64,000 bases of DNA from Streptomyces meridianus. Lineage in GTDB: Bacteria > Actinomycetota > Actinomycetes > Streptomycetales > Streptomycetaceae. How positions within the stretch are numbered: the first letter of the stretch is position 1; each line of letters starts with the position of its first letter. The stretch covers positions 1 to 64,000 of the forward strand of contig NZ_JAMQGM010000031.1 in the NCBI RefSeq assembly GCF_023703325.1, given 5' to 3'. A program made the translations under genes and the position numbers. The notes beneath the pieces are model-generated. The model was not told the DNA's origin and made no database searches. It saw only the letters and a program-made list of their open reading frames with translations. Shown piece after piece: positions 18,507 to 26,616 of this stretch.

Positions 18507-18551
18507 GCGACGGCGGGCGAGGAACCGAACCCGCCCCTCGCCCGCCGTCGC
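18507..18551. terminator. Bidirectional terminator GH13 / uvrA
   Basis: A perfect 16-nt stem (18507-18522 / 18536-18551) with a 13-nt loop sits in the 55-bp gap between two convergent genes and can serve both. Confidence 0.85.
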
Positions 18552-18559
18552 CGCCTTCG

Positions 18560-21547
18560 CTACGCGCCGGTGGTCTTCCGGGACGCCGTCCTCTTCGGGG
18601 CGGTCCGGCCCGACGCGGCCTTGGCGGCAGCCGACTTGGCCGTCTTCCTCGCCACGCTCTTCTTCGCCGCGGGCTTCCTGGCCGGTGCCGGGGAGGCATC
18701 GCTGACGCGGTCCCCGAGCAGTTCGCGGAGGAACTTGCCGGTGTGGCTGGCCGGGATCGAGGCGACCTCCTCGGGCGTGCCCTCGGCGACGACCAGACCG
18801 CCGCCGCTGCCGCCCTCGGGCCCCATGTCGACGACCCAGTCGGCCGTCTTGATCACATCGAGGTTGTGCTCGATGACGATGACCGAGTTGCCCTTCTCCA
18901 CCAGCCCCGACAGCACGGTGATCAGCTTGCTGATGTCCTCGAAGTGCAGCCCGGTGGTGGGCTCGTCGAGGACGTAGACGGTCCGGCCCGTCGAGCGCTT
19001 CTGCAGTTCGCTGGCGAGCTTGACGCGCTGCGCCTCGCCGCCGGACAGGGTGGGCGCGGGCTGCCCGAGCCGGACGTAGCCCAGCCCGACCTCGTGCAGC
19101 GTCCGCAGGTGCCGGGAGATGGTCGGCACGGCCTCGAAGAAGTCGAGGGCCTCCTCGATCGGCATGTCCAGGACCTCGGCGATGGACTTGCCCTTGTAGT
19201 GGACCTCGAGGGTCTCCCGGTTGTAGCGGGCGCCGTGGCAGACCTCGCACGGCACGTACACGTCCGGCAGGAAGTTCATCTCGATCTTGATCGTGCCGTC
19301 ACCGGAGCAGTTCTCGCAGCGGCCGCCCTTGACGTTGAAGGAGAAGCGGCCCGGCAGGTAGCCGCGCACCTTCGCCTCCATGGTCTCCGCGAAGAGTTTG
19401 CGGACGTGGTCGAAGACACCGGTGTAGGTCGCCGGGTTCGACCGGGGCGTACGGCCGATGGGCGACTGGTCGACGTGCACCACTTTGTCGACGAGGTCGT
19501 CTCCGTCGACGCGGGTGTGCCGGCCGGGCACCGCACGGGCGCCGTTGAGCTCCCGCGCCAGATGCGTGTACAGGATGTCGTTCACGAGCGTGGACTTGCC
19601 GGAGCCGGAGACACCGGTCACGGCGGTGAACACGCCGAGGGGGAAGGACACGTCGATGTCCTGGAGATTGTTCTCCCGCGCCCCGCGGACCGTCAGCCTG
19701 CGCTCCGGGTCCACCGGCCGCCGGACGTCCGGGGTCACGATCTCCCGCTTGCCGACGAGATACTGACCGGTCATCGACTCCTTGTTGCTCAGCATCTCGG
19801 ACAACGGGCCGCTGTGGACGACCTTGCCGCCGTGCTCGCCCGCACCGGGGCCGATGTCGACGACCCAGTCGGAGGCGCGGATGGTGTCCTCGTCGTGCTC
19901 GACGACGATCAGGGTGTTGCCCAGGTCGCGCAGCCGGACGAGGGTCTCGATCAGCCGGTGGTTGTCGCGCTGGTGCAGGCCGATGGACGGCTCGTCCAGC
20001 ACGTACAGCACGCCGACCAGGCCGGACCCGATCTGCGTGGCCAGCCGGATGCGCTGCGCCTCGCCGCCGGAGAGGGTGCCCGCCGCGCGGTTCAGCGAGA
20101 GGTAGTCCAGACCCACGTCGACGAGGAACCGCAGCCGCTCGTTGACCTCCTTGAGCACCCGCTCGGCGATGGTCTTCTCCCGGCCGGTCAGCTTCATGTC
20201 GCGGAGGAACTCCGCGCACTCGCTGATCGACATCGCGGAGACGTCGGCAATGGACCTGCCGTGCAGGGTGACGGCCAGCACGATCGGCTTGAGCCGGGTG
20301 CCCTCGCAGGTGGGGCACGGCACTTCGCGCATGTAGCCCTCGAAGCGCTCACGGCTGCTGTCGCTCTCCGCCTCGGAGTGGCGCCGCTTGACGAACGGCA
20401 CCGCACCCTCGAACGAGGTGGTGTACGCGCGCTGGCGGCCGTAACGGTTGCGGTAGCGCACCTCGATCTGCGTGCGGTGGCCGTTCAGCAGCGCCTTCCG
20501 TGCACGCTGCGGCAGCCCCGCCCACGGGATGTCCGTGCGGAACCCGAGCTCGTCGGCGAGGGCGCCGACGAGCCGGGAGAAGTAGTCCCGGGTGTGGCCG
20601 TGCGACCAGGGGCTGATGGCGCCCTCGTCGAGCGACTTGTCCTCGTCCGGGACGATCAGCTCCGGGTCGACCTCCATCCTGGTGCCGATACCGGTGCACT
20701 CGGGGCAGGCGCCGAACGGCGAGTTGAAGGAGAACGAGCGCGGTTCCAGCTCCTCGAACGACAGGTCGTCGTACGGGCAGTAGAGATGCTCGGAGTACAT
20801 CCGCTCGCGCTGCGGGTCGTCCTCGTCGAGGTCGACGAAGTCGAGGATCACCATGCCGCCGGAGAGCCCGAGGGCGGTCTCCACCGAGTCGGTGAGCCGT
20901 CGCTTGGCGCCCTCCTTGACGGTGAGCCGGTCGACGACCACCTCGATGGTGTGCTTCTCCTGCTTCTTCAGCTTCGGCGGATCGCTCAGCTGGATCGTCT
21001 CACCGTCCACCCGGGCTCGGCTGTAGCCCTTGGTCTGCAGGTCGGAGAACAGGTCGACGAACTCGCCCTTGCGCTCGCGCACCAGCGGGGAGAGCACCTG
21101 GAAGCGGCTGCCCGGTTCGAGGGCCAGTACCTTGTCGACGATCGCCTGCGGGGACTGCCGGGCGATCGGCCGGCCGCACTCGGGGCAGTGGGGCTTGCCG
21201 ATCCGCGCGAACAGCAGCCGGAGGTAGTCGTAGACCTCGGTGATCGTGCCGACCGTCGAGCGCGGATTGCGCGAGGTCGACTTCTGGTCGATGGAGACCG
21301 CCGGGGAGAGGCCCTCGATGAAGTCCACATCGGGCTTGTCCATCTGGCCGAGAAACTGGCGGGCGTAGGAGGAGAGCGACTCGACGTAGCGACGCTGCCC
21401 CTCGGCGAAGATCGTGTCGAACGCGAGCGAGGACTTGCCCGACCCTGAGAGTCCGGTGAACACGATGAGCGAGTCACGGGGCAGGTCGAGCGAGACGTTC
21501 TTGAGGTTGTGCTCGCGAGCGCCACGGACGATGAGACGGTCGGCCAC
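18560..21547 (-). CDS. uvrA: UvrABC system protein A
   Basis: UvrA is the damage-sensing ATPase of nucleotide excision repair. The 995-aa protein has two ABC ATPase halves (Walker A FTGLSGSGKSSLAFD near residue 30 and TGVSGSGKSTLVND in the second half; two LSGGEAQR signature motifs) and zinc-finger Cys pairs (CPECGRP, CEVCHGARYNRETLEV). A Lys/Ala-rich tail of about 40 residues is typical of Streptomyces UvrA. I chose the GTG at 21547 (ADRLIVRGAREHNLKNV) because an AAAGG site is correctly spaced from it; the GTG at 21559 has almost no spacing. Confidence 0.97.
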   Translation of the reverse strand: MADRLIVRGAREHNLKNVSLDLPRDSLIVFTGLSGSGKSSLAFDTIFAEGQRRYVESLSSYARQFLGQMDKPDVDFIEGLSPAVSIDQKSTSRNPRSTVGTITEVYDYLRLLFARIGKPHCPECGRPIARQSPQAIVDKVLALEPGSRFQVLSPLVRERKGEFVDLFSDLQTKGYSRARVDGETIQLSDPPKLKKQEKHTIEVVVDRLTVKEGAKRRLTDSVETALGLSGGMVILDFVDLDEDDPQRERMYSEHLYCPYDDLSFEELEPRSFSFNSPFGACPECTGIGTRMEVDPELIVPDEDKSLDEGAISPWSHGHTRDYFSRLVGALADELGFRTDIPWAGLPQRARKALLNGHRTQIEVRYRNRYGRQRAYTTSFEGAVPFVKRRHSEAESDSSRERFEGYMREVPCPTCEGTRLKPIVLAVTLHGRSIADVSAMSISECAEFLRDMKLTGREKTIAERVLKEVNERLRFLVDVGLDYLSLNRAAGTLSGGEAQRIRLATQIGSGLVGVLYVLDEPSIGLHQRDNHRLIETLVRLRDLGNTLIVVEHDEDTIRASDWVVDIGPGAGEHGGKVVHSGPLSEMLSNKESMTGQYLVGKREIVTPDVRRPVDPERRLTVRGARENNLQDIDVSFPLGVFTAVTGVSGSGKSTLVNDILYTHLARELNGARAVPGRHTRVDGDDLVDKVVHVDQSPIGRTPRSNPATYTGVFDHVRKLFAETMEAKVRGYLPGRFSFNVKGGRCENCSGDGTIKIEMNFLPDVYVPCEVCHGARYNRETLEVHYKGKSIAEVLDMPIEEALDFFEAVPTISRHLRTLHEVGLGYVRLGQPAPTLSGGEAQRVKLASELQKRSTGRTVYVLDEPTTGLHFEDISKLITVLSGLVEKGNSVIVIEHNLDVIKTADWVVDMGPEGGSGGGLVVAEGTPEEVASIPASHTGKFLRELLGDRVSDASPAPARKPAAKKSVARKTAKSAAAKAASGRTAPKRTASRKTTGA

Positions 21548-21751
21548 GCCGGTCGGCACCTTTCTTGAGAGAAACGGGGGTGCTCTGGCCCCTGCTCCGT
21601 TCGGCCCTGCCGGGAGGGATCCCGTCGGCGGAAGCGAGAGGCGAGGGGAGGCCCCCGAACCAGGGTATGGGGGGCGCCACTGCGATGTCCTGCGGTTGTC
21701 CGTGCCGAGCCTATAGCACGCGCATTCGATTTATGGCCCGGCGGTCAGAGC

Positions 21752-21786
21752 TTCACCCGAACGTGTGGTGGCGCTAACGTCGGGTC
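21752..21786 (+). promoter_or_regulatory. Leaderless promoter of the DinB-like gene
   Basis: TTCACC (21752-21757) and TAACGT (21775-21780) are spaced by 17 nt, and the ATG at 21787 lies 6 nt after the -10. No ribosome-binding site precedes the ATG, so a leaderless transcript is likely. Confidence 0.55.
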
Positions 21787-22503
21787 ATGACTGATCACGT
21801 TCTCGACATGGCATCCGTGGCCGACGCCACGGACCGGCTGATCGCCGCCGCGGGCAAGCTGGACGACGCCGCACTCCACCAGCCCTGCGGACTCCCCGGC
21901 TGGAGCCGGGGGCACGTCCTCGCCCACATCGCACGCAACGCGGACGCTTTGGTCAACGTGCTCACCTCCGCACACACCGGGGAACACGTCCCCATGTACA
22001 CCAGCGCCGAGGCACGGGACCGGGACATCGAGGAGGGTTCCGCCCGCCCGCTCGCCGCTCAACTCGAGGACCTCACGGCGAGTGCCACCCGGTTCAACCA
22101 CGCGGCGGCCCTGCTTACTCCCGATCAGTGGCAGCGGACCGTGGAACTGCGCAACGGCGTGACGGACGTGGCGGCCCGCGTGCCGTTCCGGCGCCTCGCC
22201 GAGGTCGAACTGCACCTGGTCGACCTGGACGCCGGATACGCCGTCGGTGATCTCCCCGCCGGCTTCGTCGACGCGTACCTCGACTACGTCGTGGGCGAGC
22301 GCTTCGCGGGGCGCGCGGACGTCCCGGCGCTCCTGGTCTCCACGAACGACGGCGAGGGGCGGCGCACCGGCCGCGCCGAGGGCGACCCGGTGACCGTCAG
22401 CGGCTCCCCAGCGGCGCTCCTCGGCTGGCTGACCGGGCGCACCGACGGCACGGGGGTCCAGCCCTCCGGGCCCCGTCTTCCCGCCCTTCCGCCACTAGGC
22501 TGA
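21787..22503 (+). CDS. Maleylpyruvate isomerase-family, mycothiol-dependent-type enzyme
   Basis: This 238-aa protein has the DinB/MDMPI four-helix bundle at its N-terminus (DATDRLIAAAGKLDD, LPGWSRGHVLAHIARNADALVN) with metal-binding His residues (HVLAHIARN and VELHLVDLDAGY), then a small C-terminal alpha/beta domain. Family members isomerise maleylpyruvate or conjugate mycothiol to electrophiles; this one's substrate is unknown. The start follows a leaderless-type promoter. The MBL-fold gene begins 5 nt after its stop, suggesting a two-gene operon for thiol-linked detoxification. Confidence 0.87.
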   Translation: MTDHVLDMASVADATDRLIAAAGKLDDAALHQPCGLPGWSRGHVLAHIARNADALVNVLTSAHTGEHVPMYTSAEARDRDIEEGSARPLAAQLEDLTASATRFNHAAALLTPDQWQRTVELRNGVTDVAARVPFRRLAEVELHLVDLDAGYAVGDLPAGFVDAYLDYVVGERFAGRADVPALLVSTNDGEGRRTGRAEGDPVTVSGSPAALLGWLTGRTDGTGVQPSGPRLPALPPLG

Positions 22504-22507
22504 GGAC

Positions 22508-23164
22508 ATGACGTACAGCGGAACGGTGACGGTCGGCGGACCGGCGGACGTGCACGAACTGACCGACCTCATGATCTCCAAGGTCGCGGTCGGCCCGATG
22601 AACAACAACGCCTATCTGCTGCGGTGCCGGCGCACCGACGAGCAGTTCCTCATCGACGCCGCCGCCGAGCCCGCCACGCTGATGACACTCGTCGGCGACA
22701 GCGGGATCACGGGCGTCGTCACGACACACCGCCATGCCGACCACTGGCAGGCCCTCCAGGACATCGTGAACGCGACAGGGGCCAGGACGTACGCGGGCCG
22801 CTACGACGCCGAGGGCATCCCGGTTCCCACCGACGTCCCGGTGGAGGACGGCGATGTCATCCGCGTCGGCCGGGTCGATCTCACCGCGCGCCGGATGATC
22901 GGCCACACCCCGGGCAGCATCGTGCTGATCTACGACGACCCGCACGGCCACCCGCACGTCTTCACCGGTGACTGCCTGTTCCCGGGGGGCGTGGGGAACA
23001 CCCACAACGACCCCAAGGCCTTCACGACGCTGATCTCGGACGTGGAGAACAAGCTGTTCGCGCGGCTTCCGGACGAGACCTGGGTGTACCCGGGCCACGG
23101 CGACGACACCACCCTGGGCGCGGAGCGCCCGCATCTGCAGGAGTGGCGCGAACGCGGCTGGTAG
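22508..23164 (+). CDS. MBL-fold metallo-hydrolase (glyoxalase II-like)
   Basis: This 218-aa protein has the metallo-beta-lactamase fold with the dinuclear metal motif THRHADHW (HxHxDH), a second His in GHTPGSIVLI, the bridging Asp in FTGDCLFPGG and the last His in VYPGHGDDT. The layout matches hydroxyacylglutathione hydrolase-like thioesterases; in a mycothiol organism the natural substrate would probably be a mycothiol thioester. It follows the MDMPI-family gene directly and ends at a strong hairpin. Confidence 0.9.
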   Translation: MTYSGTVTVGGPADVHELTDLMISKVAVGPMNNNAYLLRCRRTDEQFLIDAAAEPATLMTLVGDSGITGVVTTHRHADHWQALQDIVNATGARTYAGRYDAEGIPVPTDVPVEDGDVIRVGRVDLTARRMIGHTPGSIVLIYDDPHGHPHVFTGDCLFPGGVGNTHNDPKAFTTLISDVENKLFARLPDETWVYPGHGDDTTLGAERPHLQEWRERGW

Positions 23165-23177
23165 TCACGGTGGCAGG

Positions 23178-23215
23178 TCCCGGTCCGGCGGCCGGGACCT
23201 GCCGCCGGACCGGGA
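23178..23215 (+). terminator. Terminator of the MBL-hydrolase gene
   Basis: A perfect 14-nt stem (23178-23191 / 23202-23215) with a 10-nt loop is followed by AAA, 14 nt after the stop codon. Confidence 0.8.
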
Positions 23216-23259
23216 AAACGCGTCGCGGCGGGCATCGGCGCCCCGCTACGGTCCGGGAC

Positions 23260-24306
23260 ATGCCGAGACCCGTTCACCCGCCCAAGCCGCAGCCCGGTGA
23301 CCGGATCGCCGTGCTCTCCCCGTCGTCAGGTCTGCCGGGGGTCCTCCCGCTCCCCTTCGAGCTCGGACTCGCCCGCATGGAACGGGATTTCGGGCTGAAG
23401 CCGGTGGAGTTCCCCACCACACGGCAGATGGGCTCGACCCCGCAGCAGCGCGCCGACGACATCCATGCCGCGTTCGCCGACCCGGACATCGCGGCCGTGA
23501 TGGCGAGCATCGGCGGGGACGACCAGATCACCGTCCTGCCGCTGCTGGACCGGGAGCTGATCCGGGCGAACCCGAAGCCGTTCTTCGGGTTCAGCGACAA
23601 CACCAACCTGCTCATGACCCTGTGGAACCTGGGCATCGTCGGCTACCACGGCGCTTCCGTGATGTGCGAGCTGGGCCGTCCCGGTGCGATGCACCCGCTG
23701 ACCGAGCAGTCGCTGCGCGCCGCGTTGTTCCGCTCCGGCCCCTACAAGCTCCCGGAGGCCTCGGAGTACTGCGACGAGAGCCGGGACTGGGCGGATCCGG
23801 CGACCTTCGACGCCGAGCCGGCCATGCAGCCGTCGGGCGGGCGGATCTGGCACAACGCGGACCGCGTGGTGGAGGGCATCAGCTGGGGCGGCAACCTGGA
23901 GATCCTGTCCTGGCTGCTGATGGCGGACCGCGAGATCCAGCCGGATGAGAGCGCGTACGACGGGTGCGTGCTGTTCCTCGAGACGTCGGAGGAGTTGCCC
24001 GCCGCCGAGGAGGTCTTCCGCGTGCTGCGGAACATGGGCGAGCGCGGGCTCCTGCAGCGCTTCGGCGCCCTGTTGATGGCTCGGGCAAAGGCGTGGAGCT
24101 TCGAGCGGCCCAACGGTCCGGAGGCGAAAGCCGAATACGCGCGCGACCAGCGTGAGGCGGTGCTGCGGGCGCTGGCGGTCTACTCCCCGGACATGCCGGC
24201 GGTCTTCGACCTCGACCTCGGCCACACCGACCCCCAGCAGGTCATTCCCTACGGAGGGTCGGTGCGGATCGACGGTCGGACGCGGACCGTCACCGTCACC
24301 TACTGA
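23260..24306 (+). CDS. S66 LD-carboxypeptidase family protein
   Basis: Members cleave the amide between L- and D-residues in muropeptides, or self-resistance conjugates as in MccF. The 348-aa protein has the start GDRIAVLSPSSGLPG, the nucleophile elbow FGFSDNTNLL, Glu in LFLETSEE, and His in LDLGHTDPQQVIPYG, completing the Ser-Glu-His triad. There is no signal peptide, so it is cytoplasmic and may recycle peptidoglycan. The ATG at 23260 is chosen because the upstream frame overlaps the terminator. Its stop overlaps the convergent TerC stop by a few bases. Confidence 0.9.
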   Translation: MPRPVHPPKPQPGDRIAVLSPSSGLPGVLPLPFELGLARMERDFGLKPVEFPTTRQMGSTPQQRADDIHAAFADPDIAAVMASIGGDDQITVLPLLDRELIRANPKPFFGFSDNTNLLMTLWNLGIVGYHGASVMCELGRPGAMHPLTEQSLRAALFRSGPYKLPEASEYCDESRDWADPATFDAEPAMQPSGGRIWHNADRVVEGISWGGNLEILSWLLMADREIQPDESAYDGCVLFLETSEELPAAEEVFRVLRNMGERGLLQRFGALLMARAKAWSFERPNGPEAKAEYARDQREAVLRALAVYSPDMPAVFDLDLGHTDPQQVIPYGGSVRIDGRTRTVTVTY

Positions 24307-25364
24307 CGGTTTTCGGCCTCGGACGGGCAGTCACCGGCCCGGGCGGGCCGGTCGACGGGCGCGGGGGCACTGACCGGCTCCTCGACGAGTTGCGCAGATC
24401 CCTCGTCGTGGCCGGCCTCCGCCTGCTTCCGGGAGGCCATGAGGCTGGTGACGGTGGTGACGACCAGCACGGCGCAGATGACACCCAGTGAGAACGGGAT
24501 GCTGATCTCCGGAACGTGGACGCCGGACTCGTGCAGGGCGTGCAGCACCAGCTTGACGCCGATGAACCCGAGGATCACCGAGAGCCCGTACGAGAGGTGG
24601 ACCAGCTTCTTCAGCAGCCCGCCGATCAGGAAGTACAGCTGCCGCAGGCCCATCAGCGCAAAGGCGTTGGCGGTGAAGACGATGTACGGGTCCTGCGTCA
24701 GGCCGAAGATCGCGGGAATCGAGTCCAGAGCGAAGAGGACGTCCGTGGTGCCGATCGCCAGCATGACGATGAGCAGCGGGGTCATCAGGCGCTTGCCGTG
24801 CTCACTGATGAACAGCTTCGTGCCGTGGTACGCGTCGGTGGACGGGAAGCGCTTCTCCACGATCTTGAGGAAGCGGTTCTCCTCGTACTCCTCCTCGTCC
24901 TCCCCGGAACGGGCGTCCTGGATGAGCTTCCAGGCGGTCCAGATCAGGAAGGCGCCGAAAAGGTAGAAGATCCAGGAGAAGCCTGCGATGATCGCGGCGC
25001 CGGCGGCGATGAAGATCGCGCGCAGCACGAGCGCGATGAGCACACCGACCATCAGCACCCGCTGCTGGAGCGGCGAGGGCACCGCGAATTTCGCCATGAT
25101 CAGCACGAACACGAAGAGGTTGTCGACACTGAGCGACTTCTCCGTGACGTAGCCGGCGAAGAACTCCCCGGCCGGCTGCCCACCGCCGTAGAGGAAGAGT
25201 CCGAGTCCGAAGAGGGCGGCGAGGACGATCCAGACGGTCGTCCAGATGCCGGCCTCCCGGAGGGAGACCTCGTGCGGTTTGCGGCCGCCGATGAAGAAGT
25301 CGGCGGCGATGAGGGCGCACAGACCGGCAACGGTCAAGGCCCACATGGTCAGACTGATGTTCAC
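24300..25364 (-). CDS. TerC-family integral membrane protein (probable Mn2+ exporter)
   Basis: This 354-aa protein has about nine transmembrane helices and the TerC hallmark acidic residues in membrane segments (EKSLSVDNLFVFVLIM and TTDVLFALDSIPAIFG). TerC/Alx-type proteins export Mn2+ and are linked to tellurite resistance and metalation of secreted proteins. The C-terminal 45 residues are polar and cytoplasmic. The GTG at 25364 has a perfect GGAGGAA site. The upstream leader folds like a yybP-ykoY Mn2+ aptamer, which supports the metal role. A tellurium-resistance TerD gene lies further upstream in the same direction. Confidence 0.92.
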   Translation of the reverse strand: MNISLTMWALTVAGLCALIAADFFIGGRKPHEVSLREAGIWTTVWIVLAALFGLGLFLYGGGQPAGEFFAGYVTEKSLSVDNLFVFVLIMAKFAVPSPLQQRVLMVGVLIALVLRAIFIAAGAAIIAGFSWIFYLFGAFLIWTAWKLIQDARSGEDEEEYEENRFLKIVEKRFPSTDAYHGTKLFISEHGKRLMTPLLIVMLAIGTTDVLFALDSIPAIFGLTQDPYIVFTANAFALMGLRQLYFLIGGLLKKLVHLSYGLSVILGFIGVKLVLHALHESGVHVPEISIPFSLGVICAVLVVTTVTSLMASRKQAEAGHDEGSAQLVEEPVSAPAPVDRPARAGDCPSEAENRQ

Positions 25365-25429
25365 TGTTCCTCCGGCAACGGGCACGCAGCACCCCGAGGG
25401 CACCGCGTCACGGCATGTCAGCGTCGTCG

Positions 25430-25560
25430 CTGCCGGAGGTCTCTTCCGCCCGGGGCGCCGTGCAGGCGTCCGGACCGGCTGGCCCGGGTCCGCAGCGGCC
25501 CGTTGTCGGGTCGCGGACCGTGTTGACGGGCGCGCCGCGTCAGGAGTACTCCCCTCCGCA
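25430..25560 (-). promoter_or_regulatory. Probable yybP-ykoY manganese riboswitch
   Basis: The leader of the TerC gene contains, in order, GGGGAGTA, CGTCAACAC, a G+C-rich central helix and GAAGAGACC. Outer arms CGGAGG (25553-25558) and CCTCCG (25434-25439) pair as P1. This matches the known Mn2+ aptamer layout, in which GGGGAGUAG and GCAAGACC face each other next to P1. The aptamer is about 125 nt, with about 70 nt between it and the GTG for an expression platform. Mn2+ would be expected to turn expression on. The match is by eye; a covariance-model search (RF00080) would settle it. Confidence 0.75.
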
Positions 25561-25628
25561 TGCGGAAGAGTACAGGAATGGCCAAGCAACGGTAAAGAAA
25601 TGGATAAAACACCAGTTCAGGTCACTTC

Positions 25629-25740
25629 TCAGAGCTGGTGGATCACGATCTCGGCATTGGGCAGCGCGAAGCGCCTGCCGCGGGTGCCGGCGCTCAGCAG
25701 CATCGGGTGCGCCGCGCAGGTGGAAGCGGCAGAAGGGACA
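25629..25740 (-). pseudogene. ClpP protease relic
   Basis: The minus strand reads SAASTCAAHPMLLSAGTRGRRF then ALPNAEIVIHQL and a stop. ClpP proteins have AASMGAxLLxAGxxGKRxALPNAxxMIHQ around the catalytic Ser and His, so this looks like an internal ClpP fragment. The Ser region is scrambled, there is no start codon, and the fragment ends early. It is stranded between the TerC leader and terD. Confidence 0.6.
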
Positions 25741-25867
25741 CCTCGGGAACGGGGCCCCTGCACGTGTCCGCCGCTCCTCCCTTCCCGCCCGAGGCCGTCC
25801 GGCGGTCGCTCACGCCGACGCCGGGCGGGAGGGGCATCGGTCTCCCGTCCGCCTACGGGACGTCAGA

Positions 25868-26446
25868 TCAGAGGTGCGGCAGGATCGCCGGCATGAGGTC
25901 CTGGAAGGTGCGGCCGTCGGCCGGGTTGCCGATGGCCGTCATCTTCCAGCCGCCGTCGGCCCGGTGGACCTTCGCCATGATCTGGGCGGTGTACTTGCCG
26001 CCGCCGGTGAGGGTGTAGCGCGCCATCTCCTCGCCGCTGCTCTCGTCCACCAGGCGGCAGAAGGCGTTCTCGACCTCGGCGAAGGTCTGCCCCGTGAAGG
26101 AGTTGACCGTGAAGACGATCTGGTCGACGTGGTCCGGGACGCGCTGGAGGTCGACGAGGATCGCCTCGTCGTCACCACCCCGACCGGCGCCGCCGACGAG
26201 GTTGTCCCCGGTGTGCCGGACGGACCCGTCGTCACTGCTCAGGTGCCGGAAGAAGACGACGTCCACCGGCTTCTGCCCGGCGAAGAGCACGGCCGAGGCG
26301 TCGAGATCGATGTCCTTGGTGCGCAACCCGAACAACCCGCGGCGCGGGGCCGCCTGCCAGCCCAGCCCCATGCGCACCGCGTTCAGGCTTCCCCCGCCGG
26401 ACTTCTCGAGGCTGATGCCCTGCCCCTTGGACAAGTTGACGCTCAC
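25868..26446 (-). CDS. terD: TerD-family protein
   Basis: This 192-aa cytoplasmic TerD/CABP protein belongs to a family that binds Ca2+ and is tied to tellurite resistance, stress and differentiation in Streptomyces. Typical segments are MSVNLSKGQGISLEKSG, KDIDLDASAVLF, SDDGSVRHTGDNLVGGAGRGGDDEAI (metal-binding acidic loop), and GGGKYTAQIMAKVHR. The GTG at 26446 follows AGAGGGGA. It is transcribed toward the TerC gene but about 500 nt away, with the riboswitch leader between, so they are probably separate units responding to related stress. Confidence 0.92.
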   Translation of the reverse strand: MSVNLSKGQGISLEKSGGGSLNAVRMGLGWQAAPRRGLFGLRTKDIDLDASAVLFAGQKPVDVVFFRHLSSDDGSVRHTGDNLVGGAGRGGDDEAILVDLQRVPDHVDQIVFTVNSFTGQTFAEVENAFCRLVDESSGEEMARYTLTGGGKYTAQIMAKVHRADGGWKMTAIGNPADGRTFQDLMPAILPHL

Positions 26447-26577
26447 GCGGTGTCCCCTCTCGTGCCGTGCCCACGCCCGCTGGTCGGGGCGGTCGGGCTC
26501 ACAACCCTATGCAGCGCGGTCGCCGTCCCGCCGGACGAACGTCCGTTTTCCGGCGGTGTTGCGACAGTGCCGCCGAA

Positions 26578-26605
26578 GCCCCGGATTCCCCTCGGGGTCC
26601 GGGGC
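26578..26605 (-). terminator. Hairpin downstream of uvrB
   Basis: GCCCCGGA (26578-26585) pairs with TCCGGGGC (26598-26605), with a small inner stem in the loop, 11 nt after the uvrB stop. Probable terminator. Confidence 0.6.
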
Positions 26606-26616
26606 ATGCCTCCGGT

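Noticed and set aside
18743..21448. 901-aa plus-strand open frame opposite uvrA
   Set aside because: Antisense shadow of uvrA, caused by high G+C third positions; no motif or start signal.
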